Assembly (NCBI GenBank): GCA_965230565.1 | Contig: CBDDLH010000016.1 | Location: 992,001-1,056,000 of the forward strand | Direction: 5' to 3' | Length of the DNA stretch: 64,000 bases | DNA from: BCD1 sp965230565 | GTDB taxonomy: Bacteria; Bacteroidota; Bacteroidia; Chitinophagales; Saprospiraceae | Shown: positions 33,103-41,687 of the stretch, one piece after another | How the letters are laid out: every line of letters starts with the position of its first letter | Position numbering within the stretch: position 1 is the first letter of the stretch | Notes under the pieces: generated by a model | The model's database searches: none | Seen by the model: only the letters and a program-made list of their open reading frames with translations | Told to the model about the DNA's origin: nothing | Program-made: the position numbers and the translations under genes

Positions 33103-35508
33103 TTACATCAACTCCACCTCCGTAACACCATCGCCACCATTATCGTGAGACGGATGAGCTACATTCATTGGCACATTGTATTCTCTAAGTTTACGGCGAA
33201 CTACATTTCGTAAGGCACCTGTCCCTTTTCCATGTACGATCCTAATGTGAGCTACATTGGCGATCAATGCATTATCCACGAAAGCTTCAACGACTTTCAT
33301 GGCCTCCTGTATAGTCATTCCCCTGATGTCTAGTTTGGGATCGAACCCTCCGGAAAGATTTGCAGTGGAGGTCTGAATGCTTCTTGAAGACCGGATATCC
33401 AACGGTTCATTGGCATGCTGAAGATCCCTGATTTTGATGACCATACGCATATCTCCAATTAAAACAACCGCACTTTTCTTATTGATGGATTCCACCATTC
33501 CTGTCGCACCTCCCGTTTTCATTTTCACAAAATCACCCTCCTTGATCGGGCGATCCTTATCACTTCCGGGCTCAGGGGGTTTGTAATAAATGTCTTCCTG
33601 TAAATCCTTTACTTCTTTGGCAAGCTCCTGTCGCTCATTCTTAACCTCAGCTGCAAGCTTTTTAGCTTTTTCCAGGTTTTGCTGTTCCTTGATCTCCCGA
33701 ACCAGTTTTTCAAATTCCCTATTGGTCTGAGCCGCTAACTGAAGGGCATTCTCCTTGGTTTCCAGCTTCATCTTTTTACGACGGTATTCCAGATCTCTGT
33801 GCAGGTTATCGTAATTTTTGATGAGCCTTTCCAGGTTTTTCTGCTTGTCTTCCAATTCCCTGATATGATCTTCAGCTTCCTTTTTTTCCTGCTGTAAATC
33901 AACCAGCAACTCATCAACAGCTTTTTCATTCTCCCCCGCCTTATGCCGGGCATAATTCAAAACCTTCTTTCCAAGTCCGCTTTTCTGTGCGATTTCAAAA
34001 GCATACGAACTACCCGGACGACCGATCTTGAGATGATAAGTAGGCGACAGGCTCTCTTTATCAAAAGTCATAGCCGCATTCAGCAGCCCCTTGGATTTAA
34101 AGGCAAATATTTTCAGATTGGAATAGTGAGTGGTAATGACACCAAAAACGCGTTGGAAATTAATCTCTCTCAAAACCGCTTCTGCAATAGCTCCACCAAT
34201 TTTAGGATCCGTACCCGAACCAAACTCATCTATGAGGATCAACGTATTCTTATTCGCTTTCTCAATAAAGAGACGGGCATTCGCCAAACGGGAACTATAG
34301 GTACTCAGGTCATCTTCCAAAGATTGCTGATCACCAATATCCGCAAAGATCTGCTGAAAGATCCCCATCTCTGACTCCGGATCTGCGGGAACCAACATCC
34401 CCGATTGCATCATCAATTGCAATAATCCGGCCGTTTTCATGGTGATTGACTTTCCTCCGGCGTTAGGCCCGCTCAAAACCAGGATTCGGTTCGGAGGAAA
34501 TAGCGTCATATCAAAAGGAATAGTCTCTTTCCCCAGCTCTTTGTTTTTTAAATATAATAAAGGGTGAAAAGCTTTCAACAACCCAATCCGTGGTTTGGAC
34601 TTGATCTTCGGTTTATTCGCTTTCATCATGACTGCCACAGCTGCTTTGGCCTGAATGGTATCAAAATGCACCAGTACGTCAAGGTAGATCTTCATGTGAC
34701 CAACGTAAGGTCTGAGAACGGCACTAAGATCCTGGAGGATGCGATAGATCTCCTTTTTTTCTTCCGTTTCAAGATCGAAAATATCATTATTGATATCGAT
34801 GATTCCTTCCGGTTCGATAAAAGCAGTTTTACCGGTAGTGGATTCATCGTGAATGATCCCGCGCATTTTTCTTTTATGCTCCGCAGGGACACTCAATACG
34901 CGTCGGCCGTTTCGGAAACTTTCGACATTATCAGTAAGCCAGCCTTTTTTCTTGAGGTCATTGATGATGATGCGGAACTTCCTGTCCAGTTCCTTGAGTT
35001 TGGAACTTTGAAGTTTCTTGATTCTCAGTAATTGCGGGGAGGCATTGGGTTTGATATTTCCTTCTTCATCGACCACCTTGTCGATCGCAGCAATGAGTTC
35101 CTGATCAAAATCTATCTTTCTGATGATGTCATACAGGACCGGATAGGCGGCCTGTCGGCCTTTGTTAAAAAAGCGGAAAGCGCCCCGCATAAAAGAAAGG
35201 ATCTTGTGAATACGTTGCAAACCTTCAATCGGAAGCACATAATTTTCAACGCTCAGCATTTTCACATCCTCGGCAATGTCCTCATAAGCATGAATAGGAA
35301 AATGATCATTTTCTGCCAAAGCAATGCAATACTCATTCACCTCATCAAGGCTTCTCTCGATCAACTCCACATTTGTCATCGGCACAATGCCGCGTACTTC
35401 ATCTTCTCCCAGCTGCCCCAAACAGCGAACAGCCACCAGATCAAGCACCTTATCAAACTCTAAACTCGTAAATATATCCCTGGGTTCCAACAATACCATG
35501 TTCTTCAC
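33103..35508 (-). CDS. mutS2: Endonuclease MutS2
   Basis: MutS2 is a MutS-like ATPase with a C-terminal Smr nuclease domain that acts on branched DNA and on collided ribosomes in some bacteria. The 801-residue protein lacks the MutS mismatch-binding domain. It has the core and clamp helices. The Walker A motif is GPNAGGKS at residues 347-354, and the Walker B segment is TLILIDEFGSGTDP. A long coiled-coil runs from about 510 to 640, and the Smr domain covers about 725-801 with the LDIRGMTIQEAM and RIVHGKGTGALRNVV motifs. The start may be ATG 35508 or the one three codons later. It stands alone, upstream of the sigma operon in the same direction. Confidence 0.95.
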   Translation of the reverse strand: MKNMVLLEPRDIFTSLEFDKVLDLVAVRCLGQLGEDEVRGIVPMTNVELIERSLDEVNEYCIALAENDHFPIHAYEDIAEDVKMLSVENYVLPIEGLQRIHKILSFMRGAFRFFNKGRQAAYPVLYDIIRKIDFDQELIAAIDKVVDEEGNIKPNASPQLLRIKKLQSSKLKELDRKFRIIINDLKKKGWLTDNVESFRNGRRVLSVPAEHKRKMRGIIHDESTTGKTAFIEPEGIIDINNDIFDLETEEKKEIYRILQDLSAVLRPYVGHMKIYLDVLVHFDTIQAKAAVAVMMKANKPKIKSKPRIGLLKAFHPLLYLKNKELGKETIPFDMTLFPPNRILVLSGPNAGGKSITMKTAGLLQLMMQSGMLVPADPESEMGIFQQIFADIGDQQSLEDDLSTYSSRLANARLFIEKANKNTLILIDEFGSGTDPKIGGAIAEAVLREINFQRVFGVITTHYSNLKIFAFKSKGLLNAAMTFDKESLSPTYHLKIGRPGSSYAFEIAQKSGLGKKVLNYARHKAGENEKAVDELLVDLQQEKKEAEDHIRELEDKQKNLERLIKNYDNLHRDLEYRRKKMKLETKENALQLAAQTNREFEKLVREIKEQQNLEKAKKLAAEVKNERQELAKEVKDLQEDIYYKPPEPGSDKDRPIKEGDFVKMKTGGATGMVESINKKSAVVLIGDMRMVIKIRDLQHANEPLDIRSSRSIQTSTANLSGGFDPKLDIRGMTIQEAMKVVEAFVDNALIANVAHIRIVHGKGTGALRNVVRRKLREYNVPMNVAHPSHDNGGDGVTEVELM

Positions 35509-35728
35509 AATCCTGAAATTTGCGCAAAATTACGACTATTTGTAAACAATTCTAAAGTTATTGAGTTCCATCCAGGGAAGAAAAAATCTGACTCACGCAG
35601 ATTTCACAGATTTTCGCGGATATGAGGTAAAAGTATTTATTTCATTTTGACAATTTTTTCTGTCAGGTAGAATCCATTTTTTTCACCGCCAAATCTCGTC
35701 CACCGTTAGTCGTATGCCGTAAACCATT

Positions 35729-36973
35729 TCACTCAAACACCCGCGCATTCTCCTTGATCAACATACCATTAATCACCCATTGATAAATAAACAACCCTAC
35801 CAAAAACATATAGTATAAAGGCGTACTGAAAATGGCTCCAAAAATACCCGTCACCACTAGCGCAATGGTATAAGCCAACATGATTTGCCGGTTTCTTGGT
35901 TTCGTTGGTTTCCTGAATGTGCCCAAAGGAATAATCATAATGGCAAAAACAACGCCCATTAATAGATAAAAGCCAGAATTTGCGGAGAAATAGAGTGCAA
36001 AAAACAACAACGAAAAAGCAAAAGAAATTCCGGAAAGTCTGGCCATCAATTTCTCATTTTTGTCCAAAAGCACCCGACCATACCTGTTGGTCAGCAAATA
36101 AACATTCATCAAAGGATCCATCAGCCAGGTAAGCAGAAATATCCCGAAGATCGCATATACAATCGGCATGAGATATGGCTCAAGTTCTTCATTCTTTTGG
36201 GCTATATTTACCAAAATACGGTATCCGATATAAGCTCCGATAATTAACTTCCATGAACCAAAAGCAGAAAGTCTGGCTGAGAATTCTCCATATTTTCTAA
36301 AAAGGCGATAGAGCCAAAAACGGGATTTCAGCGCTTCCTGCATACCGATCTGGGCAATCATATTGTTTGGATCGAGACTCAGAGCATATTTCATCCGCTC
36401 CAAAGCTTCCTTTACTTTTCCTTGCCTGAGTAAATCCAATCCATGGTTGGCTATAGTGGAGGGATTTTCAGCATCCATATTCAGTGCATCTGCCACATCA
36501 GAAGAAGTGGTTTTATTACCCAGAATGCCATCTACAATGATCTTGAGATTTAGCGCATCAACATTTTCGGCATCCAATTCCAGTGCCTTATTCACGGCCT
36601 CCAGGCATTTATCATAACTGCGTTGAGCCATTTTTATTCTCGCCATAGTGAGGTAGGCACGTGCATCACCGGGATCCATTTCAATGATCAGTTCGGCCTT
36701 CGATTCTGCAGCTTTGAGTCGATCCCTGTCAATATCATGCTCAATGGAAAGTCGCAGAATATCGGGATCTTCAGGATTCTCTGCCAGTAATTCTTCAACA
36801 ATAGGTAAACTTTTGTCAGGGTCACCCTCATTGAAGAGCACGACGGCGTAAAAATATTTCCCGAGAAAATCATCAGGATTTTCGGAGAGATAGTTTTCAA
36901 TAATGGTTTTGGCTTCGGAATATCTGCCTTGTTTCATCAACAGGCCGATCCGCTCGATAATGGCAGGATTCAT
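35729..36973 (-). CDS. TPR-repeat membrane protein
   Basis: The 414-residue product has tetratricopeptide repeats in its first half (for example AIIERIGLLMKQGRYSEAK, SYDKCLEAVNKALELDAENV and QGKVKEALERMKYALSLDP). In the second half, from about 240 on, it has at least five hydrophobic helices (such as LMPIVYAIFGIFLLTWLMDP and ISFAFSLLFFALYFSA). No enzyme domain is visible. Its start codon overlaps the stop codon of the AAA+ gene in TAATG, so translation is coupled, and the two are likely subunits of one machine. The TPR part probably faces the cytosol. Confidence 0.8.
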   Translation of the reverse strand: MNPAIIERIGLLMKQGRYSEAKTIIENYLSENPDDFLGKYFYAVVLFNEGDPDKSLPIVEELLAENPEDPDILRLSIEHDIDRDRLKAAESKAELIIEMDPGDARAYLTMARIKMAQRSYDKCLEAVNKALELDAENVDALNLKIIVDGILGNKTTSSDVADALNMDAENPSTIANHGLDLLRQGKVKEALERMKYALSLDPNNMIAQIGMQEALKSRFWLYRLFRKYGEFSARLSAFGSWKLIIGAYIGYRILVNIAQKNEELEPYLMPIVYAIFGIFLLTWLMDPLMNVYLLTNRYGRVLLDKNEKLMARLSGISFAFSLLFFALYFSANSGFYLLMGVVFAIMIIPLGTFRKPTKPRNRQIMLAYTIALVVTGIFGAIFSTPLYYMFLVGLFIYQWVINGMLIKENARVFE

Positions 36974-38265
36974 TATTTCAGGTATTTTAAGATTTCATCA
37001 TAAATGCCCGATTTATTGGCAAACAAGGCATAATTTTTTGCAGTACTGAACCAGTCTTCCGTACTTGGTTTGTGAATTTTTGCAGCCTCCAGAAGACTTT
37101 TGGTAGTAATAGGTTTTGGGACACCGGTCTTGATGGCATCCTCTAAAATTTTCTCGACCGCAATATCTATCATGGCGTTAATATCGGCACCGCTATAATT
37201 CTTAGTTCTTTTGGCAATTTTTTTAAAATCTATATGCTCGTGAGGTTTGCCTTCGAGTTTAAGTTTGATAATACTTTCTTTGCTTTTATCATCAGGAGGG
37301 GGTACAAAAATGATCCTGTCAAACCTGCCCGGACGCCGAAAAGCCGTATCCAGATGCCATGGAGCATTAGTGGCTCCAATGATTAGCACTCCTTCATTAT
37401 CTGAACTCACGCCATCGAGCTCTGCCAAAAATTGATTGATCACATTTTTACCGGCTGATTGTTTTAGGTCTGAACGCTTGGCACCTAAAGCATCTATTTC
37501 ATCAAAAAATAAAACGCAAGGTTTTTTGCTTCGGGCAAGTTCAAAATACTTATGCAGATTCTTTTCACTGTTTCCAATCCACATATCCAGGATATCATCC
37601 AGTCCGATATTAATAAAATTGGCGTCGATCTCTCCCGCAGTAGCCTTGGCAATATAGGTTTTACCGCAACCAGGAGGACCGTATAACAAAATTCCCCCTC
37701 CTACTTTCTTCCCGTAACTGGCAAAAAGTTCAGCATTCTCAAGCGGCTTGATTATTTTCAGATCAATCTCCCTTTTGACATTCTCCATTCCGCCAACATC
37801 GGAAAATTTGATATCAGGTTTAAAAAATAATCCACTATCCATATCATCTTCCAGATCCTGCATCAATTCTTTAACCCTGAATGCATCATCAAGCTCCGCA
37901 TCCTCAAAACCGGGAATTTCATTGAGAATCTCTTCATAGATCGATTTAGCCATGAAAAGGTTTTCCTCCTTGAGGTAACATTTGGCAACTATAGCCCTGA
38001 TCTCTGGTGAGAGTACAGACAAATCACTGATCTCCTCAGCGATTACGATACAGGCCGATATTTTATCCTGTTTGAAATAAACGGATAAAAGGATTTGCTT
38101 CAATTCTACATTTCCGGGCATTTTCTGAAGTGCCTGCTGCAGAAGCGGCTCCAATTCCTGGTAATACTGGTCAAAATGCTGCATCTTTCTGATGAGCATC
38201 ATCCTCAGGTAATCATTATCCGGAGAAGCGGCAAGTGCCTGTTTGAGTTGTTCAATTTCTTCCAT
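36973..38265 (-). CDS. AAA+ ATPase with N-terminal TPR-like domain
   Basis: The 430-residue protein has a helical, TPR-like N-terminal part (to about 145). A single AAA+ module of the classical (FtsH/Cdc48/Vps4-like) type follows. Walker A is GPPGCGKT at 196-203, Walker B is VLFFDEID at 251-258, sensor 1 is in LIIGATNAPW, and the arginine-finger region is FRRPGRFDR at 309-317. The C-terminal lid has the YSGADINAMID block. No protease or membrane helix is present. It is coupled to a TPR membrane protein (TAATG overlap), so a membrane-recruited unfoldase or remodelling complex is the best model. Its substrate is unknown. Confidence 0.88.
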   Translation of the reverse strand: MEEIEQLKQALAASPDNDYLRMMLIRKMQHFDQYYQELEPLLQQALQKMPGNVELKQILLSVYFKQDKISACIVIAEEISDLSVLSPEIRAIVAKCYLKEENLFMAKSIYEEILNEIPGFEDAELDDAFRVKELMQDLEDDMDSGLFFKPDIKFSDVGGMENVKREIDLKIIKPLENAELFASYGKKVGGGILLYGPPGCGKTYIAKATAGEIDANFINIGLDDILDMWIGNSEKNLHKYFELARSKKPCVLFFDEIDALGAKRSDLKQSAGKNVINQFLAELDGVSSDNEGVLIIGATNAPWHLDTAFRRPGRFDRIIFVPPPDDKSKESIIKLKLEGKPHEHIDFKKIAKRTKNYSGADINAMIDIAVEKILEDAIKTGVPKPITTKSLLEAAKIHKPSTEDWFSTAKNYALFANKSGIYDEILKYLK

Positions 38266-38543
38266 AGGTTTTTTGCATTAAATGAATTCACCGCAATTAA
38301 AAAAAGGTAAAAAAATCCCAGCCGGACGATAAACTCAACACAAAAGGTTTTGTTCAAAGAGTGTATCTGAAATTCCAAAGGTAATGATTGTCCAAAAAAT
38401 TCCTTTTAACAAGGACTTTTTAATTTCTCCTTTAAAGCTTTACCGAACCAAACCTCAATTCTCCCAATGAAATTTTTGACTCATTTAATTTATTAATTGT
38501 TATTTTTCAAGTTGTTGGTTTATCTCAACTTGAATTATCCTTC

Positions 38544-38551
38544 TATATTTG
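38544..38551 (+). promoter_or_regulatory. Putative -7 element (TATATTTG) for ubiE/menG
   Basis: TATATTTG fits TAnnTTTG and ends 14 bp before the chosen ubiE start. The nearest usable TTG boxes (38512-38517) leave a spacer of 26-29 bases, longer than usual, so the call is weak. Confidence 0.4.
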
Positions 38552-38565
38552 CGAAAATTTTTACC

Positions 38566-39294
38566 ATGGCAGAATCTGTAAAACCATATTCTCAGGAAGG
38601 CAGTAAAAAAGGACAGGTGTCCCGGATGTTCAACGCAATCGCTCCGTATTACGACTTCCTCAATCATTTGCTCTCAGGCGGAATTGATATCATCTGGAGA
38701 AAAAAGGCTATTGATTGCCTTAAGGACAGCAAGCCCCGGGTCATACTGGATGTTGCCACTGGTACCGGTGATGTAGCTATAACCGCGGCCAACCGGTTAC
38801 AACCTGAAAAAATCACCGGTGTCGATATTTCTACAAAAATGCTTGATATCGGGCGAAAGAAAATTGAGAAAAAGGGCTTACAAACCATCATAACCATGGA
38901 AGAAGGCAGTGCCGAAAATCTGCCTTACCCAGACAATACGTTCGACGCAATTACCGTTGCATTTGGTGTACGAAATTTTGAAAACCTGAACCAGGGACTT
39001 AACGAAATGCACCGGGTATTAAAGGAAGGCGGCACACTGGTAGTTCTGGAATTTTCCCGGCCAAAGGTGTTCCCTTTCAAACAGGTTTTTAACTTCTATT
39101 TTAAATACATGCTGCCATTGATCGGCAGGCTCACCTCCAAAGACCCGAAAGCCTATAGGTACTTGTACGAATCGGTTCAGGCTTTCCCTTCAGGTGAGAA
39201 CTTTGTTAATTTTTTGAAGAACAACGGATATAAATCAAATAAATGGATACCGCTAACGCTAGGAATTTGCTCAATTTATCTTGGAAAAAAATAG
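38566..39294 (+). CDS. menG: Demethylmenaquinone methyltransferase
   Basis: This 242-residue SAM-dependent methyltransferase (MenG, also called UbiE) does the last step of menaquinone synthesis. I place the start at the ATG at 38566 (MAESVKPYS). An upstream in-frame ATG at 38497 would read through the promoter-like element. The SAM-binding motif is VILDVATGTGDVAI, followed by the acidic ring residue in TGVDIST. Family blocks include SGGIDIIWRKKAIDCL and DAITVAFGVRNFENL, and FPSGENFVNFLKNNG near the end. Its last 52 bases overlap the start of the next gene, porT, a neighbourhood seen in other Bacteroidota. Confidence 0.95.
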   Translation: MAESVKPYSQEGSKKGQVSRMFNAIAPYYDFLNHLLSGGIDIIWRKKAIDCLKDSKPRVILDVATGTGDVAITAANRLQPEKITGVDISTKMLDIGRKKIEKKGLQTIITMEEGSAENLPYPDNTFDAITVAFGVRNFENLNQGLNEMHRVLKEGGTLVVLEFSRPKVFPFKQVFNFYFKYMLPLIGRLTSKDPKAYRYLYESVQAFPSGENFVNFLKNNGYKSNKWIPLTLGICSIYLGKK

Positions 39295-39986
39295 GACTCG
39301 CCCTTTTGATTTGTGTGTCGGCAGTGCCGCTATTCGGACAGATAGGCGGCAAAGGCAATTACAATTTCTATGATTTCCAGCAGAAAAATTATTACTTCGG
39401 AATCACGCTTGGGATCAACTCTTCCAGTTTCACCCCATTCCGTTCTGAAGATTACATTTACAGCGACAGCATCAATGTCGTCGAATCACTGAGCGGTCCC
39501 GGGTTTAATTTGGGGATTGTCACCAATCTGAAAGTTGGTCAGTATTTTGATTTCAGGTTCCTCCCTACCCTTTCTTTCTCCGAGCGTAACCTGCAATACT
39601 CCCGCTCCAGCCGGGTCATTCCGATTACGCAAAGAAAGGTCGAATCCGTTTTTGTGGAAATGCCTTTCCATTTCAGGTATAAATCGGCCCCCTACAAGGA
39701 CAAAAGGGTATTTGTTATAGCCGGAGTAAAGTATTCGTTTGATGTGGCCAGTGATGCCCGGGCTAAACGAAATGAATCCATCGTTAAGATTTCTCCGCAT
39801 GACTTTTCTGTGGAATATGGCGCCGGAATACAGTTTTTCTTCCCGTATTTTATTTTCTCACCGGAGATCAAGATTTCTCATGGTATCGGGAATACCTTGC
39901 TGTTCAATCCAAACCTGGCAGAGTCTACTGTTTTGGAAAAGGTTTTGTCCAGGACTTTTACGATCTCGTTCCATTTCGAGGGATAG
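39243..39986 (+). CDS. porT: Type IX secretion outer-membrane protein PorT
   Basis: PorT is an outer-membrane barrel protein needed for type IX secretion. The 247-residue product has a signal peptide after a short leader (KKIGLALLICVSAVPLFGQ). A barrel-like domain with aromatic strand ends follows (NYYFGITLGINSSSF, YFDFRFLPTLSFSERNLQYS, VEYGAGIQFFFPYF, and TFTISFHFEG at the end). The call rests on barrel features and on the well-known ubiE-porT order. The frame starts inside ubiE and overlaps it by 52 bp. A TTG at 39267 would shorten the leader but still overlap, so the two genes are coupled. Confidence 0.88.
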   Translation: MDTANARNLLNLSWKKIGLALLICVSAVPLFGQIGGKGNYNFYDFQQKNYYFGITLGINSSSFTPFRSEDYIYSDSINVVESLSGPGFNLGIVTNLKVGQYFDFRFLPTLSFSERNLQYSRSSRVIPITQRKVESVFVEMPFHFRYKSAPYKDKRVFVIAGVKYSFDVASDARAKRNESIVKISPHDFSVEYGAGIQFFFPYFIFSPEIKISHGIGNTLLFNPNLAESTVLEKVLSRTFTISFHFEG

Positions 39987-40090
39987 TATTATTTAACCGC
40001 AAGTGGAACCTCGTTGATCCCGAACTAGATTTTAATCAAGTGTACACAAAGTGTCGGGAGTAGCGCAAGGTACGCAAAGAAGAAATTATC

Positions 40091-40672
40091 CTATCTCGGG
40101 AATTCTTCTTTAATATAACTTATTATCTCAGGGAAGAACCTGTTAAACTCTTCATTGAGCAGATCCAGGTCTTTTTCCAGGCTTTCGACAGCATCAAGGA
40201 GTAATTCCGGTTTGCTGGCTCGGCTTTGCATTCTCAATATAGCATATTGGATGCCTTCCAGCTTGGCATAACTCATCAACCAATTGCCATTAACCATGCC
40301 CAATAACCTCCTTTGCACCTTATCCGGCATTAAATCGACATTACTTTTTAAGGCCGTGTAAATCTTGTCTGCGAAAACCTGCATCGGTTCCTTTGAATAC
40401 TTATCCCAATTGAGACATAATATGTAATCATAATAAATGTCGATGAGTACCGAAGCGTATTTGGAATGTTTGCCATAAAGCCGTCTTACTCCCTTCAGCA
40501 CATCCGGATGATCATCGGTAAAAGTGTCAATTTTTCTGTGGATAAAAACTCCTTGCCGAATTCGTTCAGGATATGTTTTTACATCTTTATTGGAAATCAT
40601 ATCTCCGAGAAAGTTACCGGTAATGATGTCCGGATCTTCAAATGACAAAAACATGTGGGCCAGATAATTCAT
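40091..40672 (-). CDS. acpH: Acyl carrier protein phosphodiesterase
   Basis: AcpH-family enzymes remove the 4'-phosphopantetheine group from acyl carrier protein. The 193-residue protein matches the family at its N-terminus (MNYLAHMFLSF, then NFLGDMISNKD) and in VFIHRKIDTFTDDHPDV. The metal and active-site His and Asp residues fall in the IHRKID and FTDDH parts. A later block, ASVLIDIYYDYILCLNWDKYS, is also typical. It reads toward porT and is alone on its strand. Some Bacteroidota homologues are only annotated as DUF479, so the activity is inferred from the family. Confidence 0.9.
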   Translation of the reverse strand: MNYLAHMFLSFEDPDIITGNFLGDMISNKDVKTYPERIRQGVFIHRKIDTFTDDHPDVLKGVRRLYGKHSKYASVLIDIYYDYILCLNWDKYSKEPMQVFADKIYTALKSNVDLMPDKVQRRLLGMVNGNWLMSYAKLEGIQYAILRMQSRASKPELLLDAVESLEKDLDLLNEEFNRFFPEIISYIKEEFPR

Positions 40673-40997
40673 GCCGCAAGATAAAAATTATAGCGTTTGT
40701 GTAAAAACCTGCTTTTTTAAAAATGAAATTGTTCTAACAATATGAAGTACCTGGGAACTATTTATTCAGTGTTCAATCTCATATAATCTTATTCAAAATT
40801 CCAACAAATGCTAAAAGTACCGGAATAAGTCTTTAATTTTACGCAAAGAATCATTTATTCAGGTTACTATCCTCCAACCCCAAACCAGTAACCGGAAATG
40901 GAGCAAGGCGACATCCGCGAGCGCGTAGTGCCTAGACCAGAAACCAGAAACCAGTAACCAGAAACCAGTAACTTGTAACACGCAACACAAATATCTA
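40673..40997. repeat. Intergenic region with degenerate AACCAGTAACC-like repeats
   Basis: The stretch 40880-40990 is built from tandem, imperfect copies of AACCAGTAACC and AACCAGAAACC, including ACCAGAAACCAGAAACCAGT. One part (GCGAGCGCGTAGTGCC) is GC-rich by comparison. It lies just before the DUF4956 gene. No promoter or ORF stands out. Confidence 0.55.
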
Positions 40998-41687
40998 ATG
41001 ACGCTGCTGGAAAAATTACAGGAAAAATATATTCAGGAATTTTCAGAAAATGTACCGCTGGATGAGTTTCTTTTCAACATCCTGATGACCGCTCTGCTTG
41101 TGGCATTATTACGTCTGTTTTATATTCACTATGGCAATGCTATTGCCAATCGCAGAAGGTTCGCTGCCAACTTCCTTCCACTTGCTTTAGGTACCTTATT
41201 GATCATCATGATCGTAAAATCTTCCATTGCCTTGTCACTGGGACTTGTCGGGGCATTATCCATCGTCAGATTCAGAGCCGCCATAAAAGAACCGGAAGAA
41301 CTGACCTATCTGTTCATTGCCATAGGCATTGGGCTTGCGGGAGGCGCCAATCAACCCATTCTCGCCATTATAGCTTTCAGTGTCATAATTTTACTTTTGT
41401 ATATCGGTAAAAGATTCAGCCGCAAAACGGTTGCCGCCAGGGAAAACCGGATCTTCATCAACATTCAAACCGATATTGATGATCTGGATAAGATTTCCAA
41501 TATTCTGGTCAAAGAACTTTCTTTTGTAAAACTCAAAAGAATGGACACCCTGGAAAAAGGACTGGATGTGAGCTTTGCCTGTAAAGCCGATTCCATTGCA
41601 CAACTGAGTAATGTAAAAAAGGCTATCAAAGGCTTATCCGACAAAACCACGCTATCCATTGTAGACCAACCTGAATTGTTCGCATGA
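40998..41687 (+). CDS. DUF4956 membrane protein
   Basis: The 229-residue protein has four likely membrane helices in its first 135 residues (ILMTALLVALLRLFYIHY, LALGTLLIIMIVKSSIAL, LFIAIGIGLAGG and AIIAFSVIILLLYIGK). The DUF4956 signature ALSIVRFRAAIKEPEEL lies between helices. A soluble C-terminal domain of ferredoxin-like pattern follows (NIQTDIDDLDKISNILVKEL). DUF4956 proteins are found next to CotH-like and polyphosphate-type proteins, but their function is unknown. The stop overlaps the start of the CotH gene by four bases (ATGA), so the two are translated together. Confidence 0.88.
   Translation: MTLLEKLQEKYIQEFSENVPLDEFLFNILMTALLVALLRLFYIHYGNAIANRRRFAANFLPLALGTLLIIMIVKSSIALSLGLVGALSIVRFRAAIKEPEELTYLFIAIGIGLAGGANQPILAIIAFSVIILLLYIGKRFSRKTVAARENRIFINIQTDIDDLDKISNILVKELSFVKLKRMDTLEKGLDVSFACKADSIAQLSNVKKAIKGLSDKTTLSIVDQPELFA

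Noticed and set aside
40880..40990. Considered a CRISPR array because of tandem repeats
   Set aside because: The repeats are short and imperfect with no unique spacers, and no cas genes are present.
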